Below, piece by piece: positions 48,335 to 57,445 of a stretch of DNA of 64,000 nucleotides; the first letter of the stretch is position 1, and the number at the start of each line of letters is the position of its first letter. The translations under genes and the position numbers were made by a program. The notes beneath the pieces were generated by a model that worked only from the letters and a program-made list of their open reading frames with translations, did not search any database and had not been told where the DNA came from. The DNA is from Dorea_A amylophila (GTDB lineage Bacteria; Bacillota; Clostridia; Lachnospirales; Lachnospiraceae): positions 170,745-234,744 of the forward strand of contig NZ_JAOQJW010000001.1 of assembly GCF_025567265.1 (NCBI RefSeq), written 5' to 3'.

Positions 48335-49491
48335 ATATTCGACAGATAACAGACGGCAAAGAAGATTATATAGAATTGCTTCGTATGGGAGATCCGGATG
48401 AATCCAGAATCCGTAAAGTATTGGAAGAAGGTGAACTCTTTTTACTTGAAGAGCATGGAAAACTCCGTACATTGTGCGTGGTTATATTTTCGGAAGAAAA
48501 GAAATGTGAGATAAAAAATATTGTAACCATAGAAAAAGACCGTGGCAAGGGGTATGGCCGGTATATGATCCATTATATCTGTGAACATTACTGCTCACAG
48601 TATGACTGGGGATATATGAAAAAAGACCGATGCCGGGACATCATGGAATTCTGTGAAAAATGTGGATTCACAGATGAAGATGAGGTATATCTGAAAAAGG
48701 AACTGATGTCGGAAATCGACACAAAACGTGTAATTAATCTTGCAATGGAAGCAGGAAGAATGCTTTTGAAAAACGGAGGCGAGATTTTTCGTGTAGAAGA
48801 GACGATGATGAGAATCTGTCGTAGATTCGGGGTGAAATATGTGGAGCTGTTTACTTTGAGTCATGGATTGTTTATCTGTGCAGGAACGGATAAAGAAAAG
48901 TTGTATACAAAAGTAAAACAGGTACCGCTTTCCTCTACACATCTTGGAATCGTAGCAGAAGTAAATGATCTGTCCCGGGAAATTGCAGCAGGACATGTCG
49001 GAATTGAAGAAGCAATAAAGAAGTTAAAGAAGATCGACAAGATGCCGGTCAAGCGTATTCCTTATCAGATAGCGGCGGCGGGATTAAGCGCCGGTGGATT
49101 GGGTTATCTGCTTGGCGGAACATCAATGGAAGCATTTGTGGCATTTTTTGTCGGCTGTGTTGTGTTTTCATGGTCACTTTTTGCCGGAAAACACGGTGTT
49201 TCAAAGATCCTGGTTCACATTGTAGGCGGGATCATTATTGCCTCTATGGCTTTGGCAGCAATGCAGATTCCGTTTTTAGGGGAACTTAGGATGGAAGGAA
49301 TCGTGACCGGCGGGATTATGCCGCTGGTGCCCGGACTTGCATTTGTGAATGCGATCCGTGATCTGGCGGACAGTGATTATCTTGCAGGTACAGTTAAAAT
49401 GATTGATGCGGTTATGGTATTTGTTTATATTGCAATCGGTGTGGGAACGGCGTTGTCGGTATATCATCATGTGTTAGGAGGCATTTTATAA
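48331..49491 (+). CDS. GNAT acetyltransferase fused to ThrE-type threonine/serine exporter (large subunit)
   Basis: 386 residues. Residues 1-125 form a GNAT domain with the acetyl-CoA loop IEKDRGKGYGRYMIHYI and a typical FCEKCGFTDEDEVYLKKEL end. From 127 it is the ThrE N-terminal unit (RVINLAMEAGRMLLKNGGEIFRVEETM... SLSSTHLGIVAEV-like) with helices from 240. The separate small ThrE gene follows. An internal ATG at Met127 (LMSEIDTK) would give a normal exporter, so both a fusion and a free subunit might be made. The fusion is read directly from one uninterrupted frame; its role is unknown. Confidence 0.82.
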   Translation: MNIRQITDGKEDYIELLRMGDPDESRIRKVLEEGELFLLEEHGKLRTLCVVIFSEEKKCEIKNIVTIEKDRGKGYGRYMIHYICEHYCSQYDWGYMKKDRCRDIMEFCEKCGFTDEDEVYLKKELMSEIDTKRVINLAMEAGRMLLKNGGEIFRVEETMMRICRRFGVKYVELFTLSHGLFICAGTDKEKLYTKVKQVPLSSTHLGIVAEVNDLSREIAAGHVGIEEAIKKLKKIDKMPVKRIPYQIAAAGLSAGGLGYLLGGTSMEAFVAFFVGCVVFSWSLFAGKHGVSKILVHIVGGIIIASMALAAMQIPFLGELRMEGIVTGGIMPLVPGLAFVNAIRDLADSDYLAGTVKMIDAVMVFVYIAIGVGTALSVYHHVLGGIL

Positions 49492-50003
49492 TGATCATAA
49501 AAATTATAGCAAATCTGGCATGTTCATTTATCGGGACGATTGCATATGCGGTTATGTTTCAGGTGCCGAGAAGGTTCTATATCGGATGCGGAATCACCGG
49601 ATCGGTGGGATGGATGATGTACAAGTTTGCGTCTGTATATTGTTCGGTTGCAGCTGCGTCCTTTGTAGGAACGGTATGTGCTGTATTGGTTGCGAGAATG
49701 CTGACGGTCCGCCTGAAATGTCCGATCACTATCTTTATGATTTCGGGTATCATTACACTGGTGCCGGGAGCTGGCATCTATTTTACAGCGTATTATCTGG
49801 TGACAAATCAGTTTGCAATGGCTGCTGCGAAAGGGATCGGAGCAATAAAAGTAGCTTTTGGGATTGTGCTTGGAATTGTCTGCATTGTATCTGTCCCGAG
49901 AGAAGTGTTCCAGAAAGAATACTGGGTTGAAAGAAAGATTGCAAAACAACAGAAAAATGGAAAGAGGGATCCGGTAAATCTTCCGGGTGAAAGACACAGA
50001 TGA
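49491..50003 (+). CDS. ThrE-type threonine/serine exporter, small subunit
   Basis: 170 residues with about five membrane helices (IIANLACSFIGTIAYAVMFQVPRRFYIGCGITGSVGW... ITIFMISGIITLVPGAGIYFTAYYL). It matches the ThrE_2 (DUF3815) domain that pairs with the ThrE N-terminal domain to form an exporter. The start overlaps the preceding stop by one base (TAATG), so subunits are made together. Probably exports small polar amino acids. Confidence 0.88.
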   Translation: MIIKIIANLACSFIGTIAYAVMFQVPRRFYIGCGITGSVGWMMYKFASVYCSVAAASFVGTVCAVLVARMLTVRLKCPITIFMISGIITLVPGAGIYFTAYYLVTNQFAMAAAKGIGAIKVAFGIVLGIVCIVSVPREVFQKEYWVERKIAKQQKNGKRDPVNLPGERHR

Positions 50004-50021
50004 AAGATCTGATATAAAAGG

Positions 50022-50051
50022 TTGCTGTCCGCCTTGGATTTGTGCTACAAT
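50022..50051 (+). promoter_or_regulatory. Probable gltX promoter
   Basis: TTGCTG (50022-50027), 18-base spacer, TACAAT (50046-50051). Good but not perfect consensus. No T-box leader was seen. Confidence 0.5.
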
Positions 50052-50130
50052 GTAGAGACGGATAGTGTTCTAATGTATGTAGCAATACATAGATTTCATA
50101 CATTTCAAAATAATAATGAAATAGGAGATA

Positions 50131-51603
50131 ATGACAGTTATGAGTAAGGTAAGAACAAGATTTGCACCAAGTCCTACAGGAAGAATGCATGTAGGAAACT
50201 TAAGGACAGCGCTGTATACTTATTTGATCGCAAAACATGAAGATGGAGATTTTATCCTCCGGATTGAAGATACAGACCAGGAACGTTTTGTAGAGGGCGC
50301 ACTGGATATCATTTATCGTACATTGAAAGAGACCGGGCTGGTTCATGATGAGGGTCCGGATAAAGATGGCGGGGTAGGACCGTATGTGCAGAGTGAACGG
50401 AATGCACAGGGACTTTATTTGAAATATGCAGAACAGCTGATCGAACAGGGGGATGCTTACTACTGCTTTTGTGACAAAGAACGTCTGGAATCTTTGAAAA
50501 GCAAAGTGTCTGACGAGGATGGCGGAACAGAGATTGTTGTATATGACAAGCATTGTCTGCATTTAAGTAAAGAAGAGATTGAAGCGAACCTTGCAGCAGG
50601 AAAACCGCATGTAATCCGTTTTAACATGCCAACAGAAGGAACTACTACATTCCACGATGAGATCTACGGAGATATCACAGTTCCGAATGAAGAACTCGAT
50701 GACCTGATTTTGATCAAATCAGATGGATATCCGACTTACAACTTCGCAAATGTTGTCGATGATCATCTGATGGGAATCACACATGTTGTACGTGGTAATG
50801 AGTATCTGTCATCTGCACCAAAATATAACAAGATTTATGAAGCATTCGGATGGGATGTGCCGATATATGTACATTGCCCGCTGATCACAGATGAAAATCA
50901 TAAGAAACTCAGCAAACGCTGTGGACATTCTTCTTATGAAGATCTGATCGAGCAGGGATTTGTGACAGAGGCAGTTGTTAATTATGTAGCACTGCTTGGG
51001 TGGTCACCGGAAGGCAATCAGGAGATATTCTCACTGGAAGAGCTGGTAAAGGCATTTGACTTCCACCGCATGAATAAATCACCGGCTGTATTTGATCTTG
51101 GCAAATTAAAATGGATGAACGGTGAATATATCAAAGCTATGGATTTTGATAAGTTCTATGAAAGAGCGGAAGGGTATATCCGCAAAGTTATTACAAAAGA
51201 TTATGACCTGAAGAAAATCGCAGCATTGGTAAAATCACGAATTGAGATCTTTCCGGATATTGCAGAGCAGATCGACTTTTTTGAAGCAGTACCGGAATAT
51301 GATACAGCAATGTATTGCCATAAGAAGATGAAAACCAATGAAGAAAATTCACTGGAAGTATTGAGAGAAGTTCTTCCGCTTCTGGAAGCACAGGAAGACT
51401 ATAGTAATGATGCACTGTTTGCGCTTCTTAAGAGTTATGTTGACGAGAAGGGTGTAAAAGTCGGTTATGTAATGTGGCCAATCCGTACCGCTGTATCAGG
51501 AAAGCAGAGTACACCGGGTGGAGCCACAGAGATTATGGAGATTCTTGGAAAAGAAGAATCTGTAAAACGAATCAAAGACGGAATTGAATTATTAAGCAAG
51601 TAA
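50131..51603 (+). CDS. gltX: Glutamyl-tRNA synthetase
   Basis: 490 residues; ATG 50131 and ATG 50140 are both possible (AGGAG 3 and 12 bases before). Class I synthetase that charges tRNA-Glu. HIGH-type motif FAPSPTGRMHVGN and KMSKS-type motif KKLSKRCGH; RIEDTDQERFVEGA and YPTYNFANVVDDHLMGITHVVRGNEYLSSAP are typical. Bacillota often charge tRNA-Gln with this enzyme before amidation. Full length. Confidence 0.96.
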   Translation: MTVMSKVRTRFAPSPTGRMHVGNLRTALYTYLIAKHEDGDFILRIEDTDQERFVEGALDIIYRTLKETGLVHDEGPDKDGGVGPYVQSERNAQGLYLKYAEQLIEQGDAYYCFCDKERLESLKSKVSDEDGGTEIVVYDKHCLHLSKEEIEANLAAGKPHVIRFNMPTEGTTTFHDEIYGDITVPNEELDDLILIKSDGYPTYNFANVVDDHLMGITHVVRGNEYLSSAPKYNKIYEAFGWDVPIYVHCPLITDENHKKLSKRCGHSSYEDLIEQGFVTEAVVNYVALLGWSPEGNQEIFSLEELVKAFDFHRMNKSPAVFDLGKLKWMNGEYIKAMDFDKFYERAEGYIRKVITKDYDLKKIAALVKSRIEIFPDIAEQIDFFEAVPEYDTAMYCHKKMKTNEENSLEVLREVLPLLEAQEDYSNDALFALLKSYVDEKGVKVGYVMWPIRTAVSGKQSTPGGATEIMEILGKEESVKRIKDGIELLSK

Positions 51604-51612
51604 GGGGATTCT

Positions 51613-53454
51613 ATGAGTTTAAATCATGCTCAGACAGAGGCAGTCGCCCATAATGAAGGACCATGTATGGTTCTCGCCGGCCCCGGATCGGGGAAAACTC
51701 TAACCATTGCAAAGAGAATAGAATATCTGATCATGAAGTATAAGGTAAGGCCAGAAGAAATTCTGGTCATTACCTTTACTAAGTATGCAGCTCAGGAGAT
51801 GAAAGAAAGAACCAGACGGATCTGTGGTCCGTCTTCTTATGCTGTTACATTCGGAACGTTTCACGGAATCTATTACGGAATCCTGAAATGGGCGTACCGT
51901 CTGGAACCATCGAATCTCCTTACGGATGAAGAAAAATATCGGATGTTAAGAACTCTTCTGCCAAAAGTCGGATGGGATCAGGAACCGGAAACGGATGAAG
52001 AAAAAGACTATTTGCAGGAACTGGCTGCAGAAATTGGAAATGTAAAGAATAATTGTATGGCTATTGAAGCCTATGAACCGGTAAAATATACAACAGAAAA
52101 ATTCCGTGCACTATACAAAGATTACGAAGAAGAAAAGAAAAAATGCCGGAAGATTGATTTTGAGGATATGCTGATCCAGTGCAGGGATCTGTTTTTTAAT
52201 TATCCGGATATTCTGAAAAAATGGCAGGATAAATTCCGGTATATTCTGGTAGATGAGTTCCAGGACGTGAATCAGGCACAGTATGATGTGGTTCGTATGC
52301 TGGCTGAACCGCAGAATAATCTGTTTGTAGTGGGGGATGATGATCAGTCGGTATATGGATTTCGTGGAGCAAAGCCGGGAATCATGATGGAATTTATGAA
52401 AGATTATCCAAAGGCCAAGAGGGTACTTTTGGATATTAATTACCGCAGCAGTGCTTATATTGTCAATGGTGCTTTAAGAGTGATCGGTAATAATAAAATC
52501 CGGTTTGAAAAAAAGATCGAAGCGTTTCAGAAAGCAGATGAAACAGTTCATGTTCAGGAAGTAAAAGACCCTGCGCAGGAGGCAGAATATGTGCTGGAAA
52601 AAATAAAGGAATGTCAGGAAAAAGGTATTGCTTATACAGATATAGCTGTGTTGTACCGGACGAATATAGATGCAAGGGCAATGTCGGAACTTATGATGGA
52701 ATATCAGATTCCGTTCGTGATGAAAGAACATCTGAATAATATTTACGAACATTTTATTGCACAGGATATCAGCAGTTATTTTCACCTTTCACAGGGGGAA
52801 TATAGCCGGAAATATTTTTTGCAGATCGCAAACCGGCCAAACAGATTTTTCTCAAGGGATAGTATGAAAGGCGGAACAGTTACCTATGATTCGCTCAGAG
52901 AATATTACCGGGATAAAAACTGGATGACGGACAGAGTGGATCAGCTGGAATGGGACATGAAGATGATAAAAGACAAAACACCATATGCAGCAATCCAATA
53001 TATCCGGAAACATATGGGTTATGATGAGTTTTTAAAAGACTATGCGGCATACCGGAAGATTTCAGTGGAAGATCTTTTTGCGGTGCTGGAAGAGATATGG
53101 CAGAATTCCAAAGGATATAGAACGATCGGTGACTGGTTTGAACATGTAGAACGATACGGGGAAATATTAAAGGAGCAGAATTGTAAAAAAAATGCGGCAG
53201 AGGGTGTGAATCTGATGACAATGCATGCGGCAAAAGGGCTGGAATTTGATACGGTATTTGTGATCGAGGCAGATGAGGGCAGCAGTCCGTATAAGAAAGC
53301 AGTGACGGATGAGGAAATCGAAGAAGAGAGACGGCTTTTTTATGTAGCAATGACCAGGGCGAAGAGAAAACTGATCATCAGTTATGTAAAAGAAAAAAAC
53401 GGGAAAGATATGACTCCTTCCCGTTTTGTGTCCGAATTACTCTTCGACGTCTGA
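51613..53454 (+). CDS. UvrD/PcrA-type superfamily 1 DNA helicase
   Basis: 613 residues. All seven SF1A motifs are visible: Walker A AGPGSGKT, TFTKYAAQEMKER, FGTFHGIYYGIL, DEFQDVNQ, GDDDQSVYGFRGA, NYRSS, TMHAAKGLEFDTVF and RRLFYVAMTRAKRKL. It is shorter than UvrD/PcrA (about 720-750), lacking much of domain 2B and the C-terminal tail, so it is a small UvrD-like helicase rather than PcrA itself. Starts 9 bases after gltX. Its 3' end overlaps the reverse DUF1292 gene by 18 bases. Confidence 0.9.
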   Translation: MSLNHAQTEAVAHNEGPCMVLAGPGSGKTLTIAKRIEYLIMKYKVRPEEILVITFTKYAAQEMKERTRRICGPSSYAVTFGTFHGIYYGILKWAYRLEPSNLLTDEEKYRMLRTLLPKVGWDQEPETDEEKDYLQELAAEIGNVKNNCMAIEAYEPVKYTTEKFRALYKDYEEEKKKCRKIDFEDMLIQCRDLFFNYPDILKKWQDKFRYILVDEFQDVNQAQYDVVRMLAEPQNNLFVVGDDDQSVYGFRGAKPGIMMEFMKDYPKAKRVLLDINYRSSAYIVNGALRVIGNNKIRFEKKIEAFQKADETVHVQEVKDPAQEAEYVLEKIKECQEKGIAYTDIAVLYRTNIDARAMSELMMEYQIPFVMKEHLNNIYEHFIAQDISSYFHLSQGEYSRKYFLQIANRPNRFFSRDSMKGGTVTYDSLREYYRDKNWMTDRVDQLEWDMKMIKDKTPYAAIQYIRKHMGYDEFLKDYAAYRKISVEDLFAVLEEIWQNSKGYRTIGDWFEHVERYGEILKEQNCKKNAAEGVNLMTMHAAKGLEFDTVFVIEADEGSSPYKKAVTDEEIEEERRLFYVAMTRAKRKLIISYVKEKNGKDMTPSRFVSELLFDV

Positions 53455-53748
53455 TTCATCAAATTCCTGGGAATCCATCCATTCATCAAAAGCATCAGCG
53501 GCAATTTCGTATTCGTCATCATCTTCGATGTTGCCGAGATCTGGTTCGCCGTCCTCGGTTTCATTGTATTGATAGAGATAAACATCACCGGCTTCATTAG
53601 GTTCAAGATTCTCATCCAGAGGAAGCAGGGCAATGTATTCTTTGCCTGCAGCTTCATATACTGTGAGGATTGCACATTCAATGATCTCATCGTTATCGAG
53701 TGTAAGCTCTACGGTTGTGTAGCTTTCAGTTTCCTTTGTGTCGCTCAT
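53437..53748 (-). CDS. DUF1292 family protein
   Basis: 103 residues from ATG 53748 (reverse; AAGGAGAC 7 bases before). Very acidic. ELTLDNDEIIECAILTVYEAAGKEYIALLP and the later PNEAGDVYLYQYNE are the DUF1292 pattern. The family is widespread in Firmicutes and of unknown function; it is often near yrzL/yrrK-type genes, but not here. Its end overlaps the helicase end on the other strand. Confidence 0.88.
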   Translation of the reverse strand: MSDTKETESYTTVELTLDNDEIIECAILTVYEAAGKEYIALLPLDENLEPNEAGDVYLYQYNETEDGEPDLGNIEDDDEYEIAADAFDEWMDSQEFDESDVEE

Positions 53749-53822
53749 ATCATAGTCTCCTTTACTAACATTAAAACTTATCTTAACTTTAACAAAGAAA
53801 CGGATAAAAAGCAAGATGATAG

Positions 53823-53851
53823 TAGTCAAACAGGTAAAAATGTTGTAGAAT
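53823..53851 (+). promoter_or_regulatory. Probable promoter of the sugar-binding lipoprotein gene
   Basis: TAGTCA (53823-53828), 17-base spacer, TAGAAT (53846-53851), in the 142-base divergent gap to DUF1292. Confidence 0.5.
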
Positions 53852-53890
53852 GTAGCTGTATGTAACGCAATAATAAGGAGGAATAACAAC

Positions 53891-54910
53891 ATGATGAAGA
53901 AGAGAATGTTAGGAGTGATTGCAGTATTACTCGTATGCATTTTCGCATTATCTGCATGCAAGAAAGAGGCTGGAAAGCCGGTGGATAATGCAGTCAGTGA
54001 GAATACAACAGATGATTCGGAGGATACGGATCAGACAGAAGACGCAGGAAAGTACAAGTTTGGGTTCTCTGTGATCGATATGCAGAATCCATATTTTATA
54101 ACATTGGAAGAAGCTGCACAACAGATCGTAGAAAAAGAAGAATGTACCATGGTGGTAAAAGATCCGGCATCTGATGCGGATACACAGGCAGAGCAGATCA
54201 GGGAGATGATCAATGAGGGGATCAATGCAATTTTCCTTTGCCCGGTTGATTGGGAGAAGATCACACCTTCGCTTCAGGCATTGCAGGACGCAGGGGTAAA
54301 AATTATTAATATTGATTCACAGGTAAAAGACACAGATTATATTGATGCATATGTGGGCTCTGATAATACAGAGGCAGGGAAGCTTTGTGGCAATGATCTG
54401 ATTGAAAAGTATCCGGATGGCGGTACAGTTGCAATCCTGGAGGCTACGACACAAAATTCGGTGAATGACCGTATTACAGGGTTTGAGCAGGCAGTTGCCA
54501 AGGCGGAAAAAGGGTTTGAAGTTGTAGCGAGAGAAGATACAAACGGAACATTTGACAGTGCGCTGGAAGCAGCCAAGAAGATTTTGGAGGAACAACCGGA
54601 TGTGACGGCAATCATGTGTGGAAACGACCAGATGGCTGTTGCAGCGAAGACAGCACTGAATCTTGCGAATAATGATCAGACTGTTGTCTACAGTGTAGAT
54701 GGTTCGCCTGATATTAAGAAGGAATTAATGAAAGCGGATAGTCAGATCGTAGGGACAGTCGCACAGTCTCCGATCAATATCGGGAAAAAAGCAGTCGATA
54801 TTGCATTGAATGTTCTTGACGGAAAAGATTTTGAAGCAGAGACGGCAATAGACGTATTTATGATTAATAAAGATAATGTTGAAATGTATGGCGCAGACGG
54901 ATGGCAATAG
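53891..54910 (+). CDS. Ribose/galactose-type periplasmic-binding lipoprotein without adjacent transporter
   Basis: 339 residues. Lipoprotein signal (LVCIFALSAC), acidic linker, then a type 1 periplasmic-binding fold: GFSVIDMQNPYFITLEEAAQQ, REMINEGINAIFLCPVDWEKITPSLQALQDAGVKIINIDSQV, VGSDNTEAG, and AIMCGNDQMAVAA. These are the ribose-binding (RbsB) motifs; the ligand may be a sugar or an autoinducer-like molecule. No ABC ATPase or permease lies beside it, so it either serves a distant transporter or senses ligand. The GH13-like gene follows after 33 bases. Confidence 0.88.
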   Translation: MMKKRMLGVIAVLLVCIFALSACKKEAGKPVDNAVSENTTDDSEDTDQTEDAGKYKFGFSVIDMQNPYFITLEEAAQQIVEKEECTMVVKDPASDADTQAEQIREMINEGINAIFLCPVDWEKITPSLQALQDAGVKIINIDSQVKDTDYIDAYVGSDNTEAGKLCGNDLIEKYPDGGTVAILEATTQNSVNDRITGFEQAVAKAEKGFEVVAREDTNGTFDSALEAAKKILEEQPDVTAIMCGNDQMAVAAKTALNLANNDQTVVYSVDGSPDIKKELMKADSQIVGTVAQSPINIGKKAVDIALNVLDGKDFEAETAIDVFMINKDNVEMYGADGWQ

Positions 54911-54943
54911 GCGCAGACGGGCAACGGGAAGGACATAACAGAG

Positions 54944-56701
54944 ATGAGAGAGGTTCAAGGATATCCATTACCACTGGGGGTGCAGATAAGTAAAGACAGG
55001 GTTAATTTTTCCATTGCAGTTCCGGCAGATAAGGACTGCCAACTGTTATTATACCGCACAGGGAGAAAGAAACCGTGCAGGCAGTTTGATATGAAACCAA
55101 TGATCGGTGAAGTGAGGTGTATAGCACTTGAGGATATCGAGCCGGGAGATTATGAATACAATTATCTGATCAATAAAGAAGTTGTAACTGATCCGTACGT
55201 AAAAGCAATTGCCGGCAAAGAACGCTGGGGTGTAAAAAAGGAACTGTCAGAACATGAGATCCGGGGACGGCTGCAGATGAGTGATTATGACTGGGAAGGA
55301 GATCATACATTACAGATACCTTATCATCAGGTAATAGCGTACAGTCTGCATATCCGCGGATTTACAAGACATCCATCATCAAAAGTAAAGGCGAAAGGAA
55401 CTTTTCAGGGAGTAATTGAAAAGCTGGAATATCTGAAAGATCTTGGGATCAACCAGATTCATTGTATGCCGGTATATGAATTTGAAGAATGCCAGATATA
55501 TAGAAATTACTGGGGATACGGTGCGGGAAGCTATTTTGCACCCAAAAGCGCATATTCTGCAGATGGAGACGGCGCCAGAGGACTGAAAGATATGGTGAAG
55601 GCATGTCATCGGTCCGGAATAGAGGTCGTTCTGGAGATGCCATTCTGCACGGCTGCAGATAAGATGATGATGTTAGAATGTCTGAGGTATTATGTTATGG
55701 AATACCATATAGATGGATTTATATTAAATCCGTTTGTGATTTCGACGGAGAGTGTGCATGCAGATCCGTTTTTGAAAAACACCAAGATTATGGAACACGA
55801 GTTGGGATTCCAGACAGTCATGCGAAGATTTCTGAAAGGTGACGAAGGGATGATCCATGACGTGATCTACTGGCTGAAACACCATTCAAAAGAGCAGGGA
55901 ATCTTTAACTACATTACTGATCAGAACGGATTTACCCTGAATGATCTGGTGTCTTACGATGCGAAACACAATGAGGAGAATGGTGAACATAATCAGGATG
56001 GACCGGATTATAATTATAGCTGGAACTGCGGGGCGGAAGGACCGAGCAGGAAAAAGGCAGTAATGGAACTGCGGAATCATCAGATATTTAATGCATTTTT
56101 CCTGCTCTTTCTGGCACAGGGAACTCCGTGTATGCTTGCAGGAGATGAGTTTGGAAATTCTCAGAAAGGTAATAATAATGTATACTGTCAGGATAATCCG
56201 ATAGGATGGACAGATTGGCGGGGACTGGAAAAGAAGAAAGAACTGCATGATTTTGTAAAAGAACTGATTGCATTCCGTAAATCGCATCCGATTCTCACAC
56301 CGGAGCGAGAACTGCAGGGGATAGATCTTAGCTGTTGCGGTGTGCCGGATGTATCTTATCACGGGGAAGAGGCGTGGCAGATACCGGGGGAAGTGTCGAG
56401 CAGGCAATTGGGCGTATATTATAGTGGAGCACAGACAAAAAGCGAGGACTGTTATGTTGCATATAATATGCATTGGCTGGAACATGTATTTGCACTGCCG
56501 GCTTTACCAAAGGGATATGGCTGGTATGTGAAAGCGACGACGGAACGGGGGATGTTAGATGTGCCGGTGCTTTTGAAAGATCAGAGAAAATTAGAGTTAA
56601 AAGAGCGGTCGGTTACGGTGCTTACAGCAGAACGGATTGTGGAGGTTGAAACGAAGAGAAATGAAAACATTACAACACTTACAGACGATCAATCATCATA
56701 A
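54944..56701 (+). CDS. GH13 (isoamylase/GlgX-like) homologue with lost catalytic residues
   Basis: 585 residues. Residues 1-95 are a CBM48-like beta domain, then a GH13 barrel (AYSLHIRGFTRHPSSKVKAKGTFQGVIEKLEYLKDLGIN) and a C-terminal beta domain. The fold motifs are recognisable but the active site is not: region I reads VLEMPFCTAA instead of DVVxNH, the nucleophile region reads DGFILNPF with Asn262 where Asp is expected, the segment that carries the acid Glu (AEPWD) is missing, and region IV reads TDQNGFTLND instead of CHDGFTLND. Such a protein should not hydrolyse glucan. It may bind polysaccharide or act as a partner. Confidence 0.82.
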   Translation: MREVQGYPLPLGVQISKDRVNFSIAVPADKDCQLLLYRTGRKKPCRQFDMKPMIGEVRCIALEDIEPGDYEYNYLINKEVVTDPYVKAIAGKERWGVKKELSEHEIRGRLQMSDYDWEGDHTLQIPYHQVIAYSLHIRGFTRHPSSKVKAKGTFQGVIEKLEYLKDLGINQIHCMPVYEFEECQIYRNYWGYGAGSYFAPKSAYSADGDGARGLKDMVKACHRSGIEVVLEMPFCTAADKMMMLECLRYYVMEYHIDGFILNPFVISTESVHADPFLKNTKIMEHELGFQTVMRRFLKGDEGMIHDVIYWLKHHSKEQGIFNYITDQNGFTLNDLVSYDAKHNEENGEHNQDGPDYNYSWNCGAEGPSRKKAVMELRNHQIFNAFFLLFLAQGTPCMLAGDEFGNSQKGNNNVYCQDNPIGWTDWRGLEKKKELHDFVKELIAFRKSHPILTPERELQGIDLSCCGVPDVSYHGEEAWQIPGEVSSRQLGVYYSGAQTKSEDCYVAYNMHWLEHVFALPALPKGYGWYVKATTERGMLDVPVLLKDQRKLELKERSVTVLTAERIVEVETKRNENITTLTDDQSS

Positions 56702-57206
56702 ATATCTTGTTATGAAGGAATGCTTTAAAGTAGGACTTTACAGACAGGGACTTCTTCATGACCTGTCCAAATATTCACCGACAGAATTTTTAGTTGGATG
56801 CAGGTATTACCAGGGAAATAGAAGTCCGAATAATGCTGAACGGGAGGCAACGGGTTATTCTAAGGCATGGTTACATCATAAAGGACGTAACAAACATCAT
56901 TATGAATATTGGATCGATTATAGTGTAGATCCGGGGGAAGGTATCATAGGCCTTAAGATGCCGCTTCAATATGTTGTGGAGATGTTCATGGATCGTATTG
57001 CGGCATCTAAGACATATCAGGGGGACGCATACAGAGACAGTCATCCATTGGAGTATTATGAGAAGGGAGCCGGGCGGCTTGGAAAAATGATCCATCCGGA
57101 TACAGCAGGCCTTCTGCACGAATTGTTGAAAATGCTGGCAGAAGAGGGAGAGGAAAAAACTTTCCGCTATATTAAGAGAGTCCTTTTGAAACAGAAGAAA
57201 TATTAA
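56661..57206 (+). CDS. DUF5662 family protein
   Basis: 181 residues from ATG 56661, overlapping the GH13-like gene by 41 bases. HHKYLVMKECFKVGLYRQGLLHDLSKYSPTEFLVGCRYY and KAWLHHKGRNKHHYEYWIDY hold many His and Asp residues in an HD-domain-like order, consistent with DUF5662, a family without a known role. Metal-dependent phosphohydrolase activity is possible but unproven. Confidence 0.82.
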   Translation: MKTLQHLQTINHHKYLVMKECFKVGLYRQGLLHDLSKYSPTEFLVGCRYYQGNRSPNNAEREATGYSKAWLHHKGRNKHHYEYWIDYSVDPGEGIIGLKMPLQYVVEMFMDRIAASKTYQGDAYRDSHPLEYYEKGAGRLGKMIHPDTAGLLHELLKMLAEEGEEKTFRYIKRVLLKQKKY

Positions 57207-57252
57207 CAGTTTATGCAATAGTTCAAAAAAATAAAAAAATTCAAAAAAACTG

Positions 57253-57281
57253 TTGACACAATAACAATTTCGATGTATTAT
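57253..57281 (+). promoter_or_regulatory. SigA promoter of the tRNA-Leu pair
   Basis: TTGACA (57253-57258), 17-base spacer, TATTAT (57276-57281), with an A/T-rich upstream stretch. The transcript would start about 57288, 27 bases before the first tRNA. Confidence 0.82.
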
Positions 57282-57314
57282 ATATCTTGTCTTCGCGAGA
57301 GAGCAAAGATGAAT

Positions 57315-57399
57315 GCGGAAGTGTCGGAACTGGCAGACGAGCAAGACTAAGGATCTTGTAAGCATTGCGCTTGTGTGGGTTCAAGTCCCATCTTCCGCA
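57315..57399 (+). tRNA. tRNA-Leu (anticodon AAG), copy 1
   Basis: 85 bases. Acceptor GCGGAAG / CTTCCGC, anticodon stem CAAGA / TCTTG around loop CTAAGGA, so the anticodon is AAG. Long variable arm and TTCAAGT T-loop confirm a Leu-type class II tRNA. 3' CCA is not encoded. A34 would need conversion to inosine by TadA. Confidence 0.95.
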
Positions 57400-57445
57400 G
57401 TTATTTTTTGAGAGTAACGAAGACTGAAAATTATATAGTGAATAT

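Noticed and set aside
53569..53865. Forward frame of 98 residues opposite DUF1292
   Set aside because: Antisense shadow of DUF1292 with no ribosome site.
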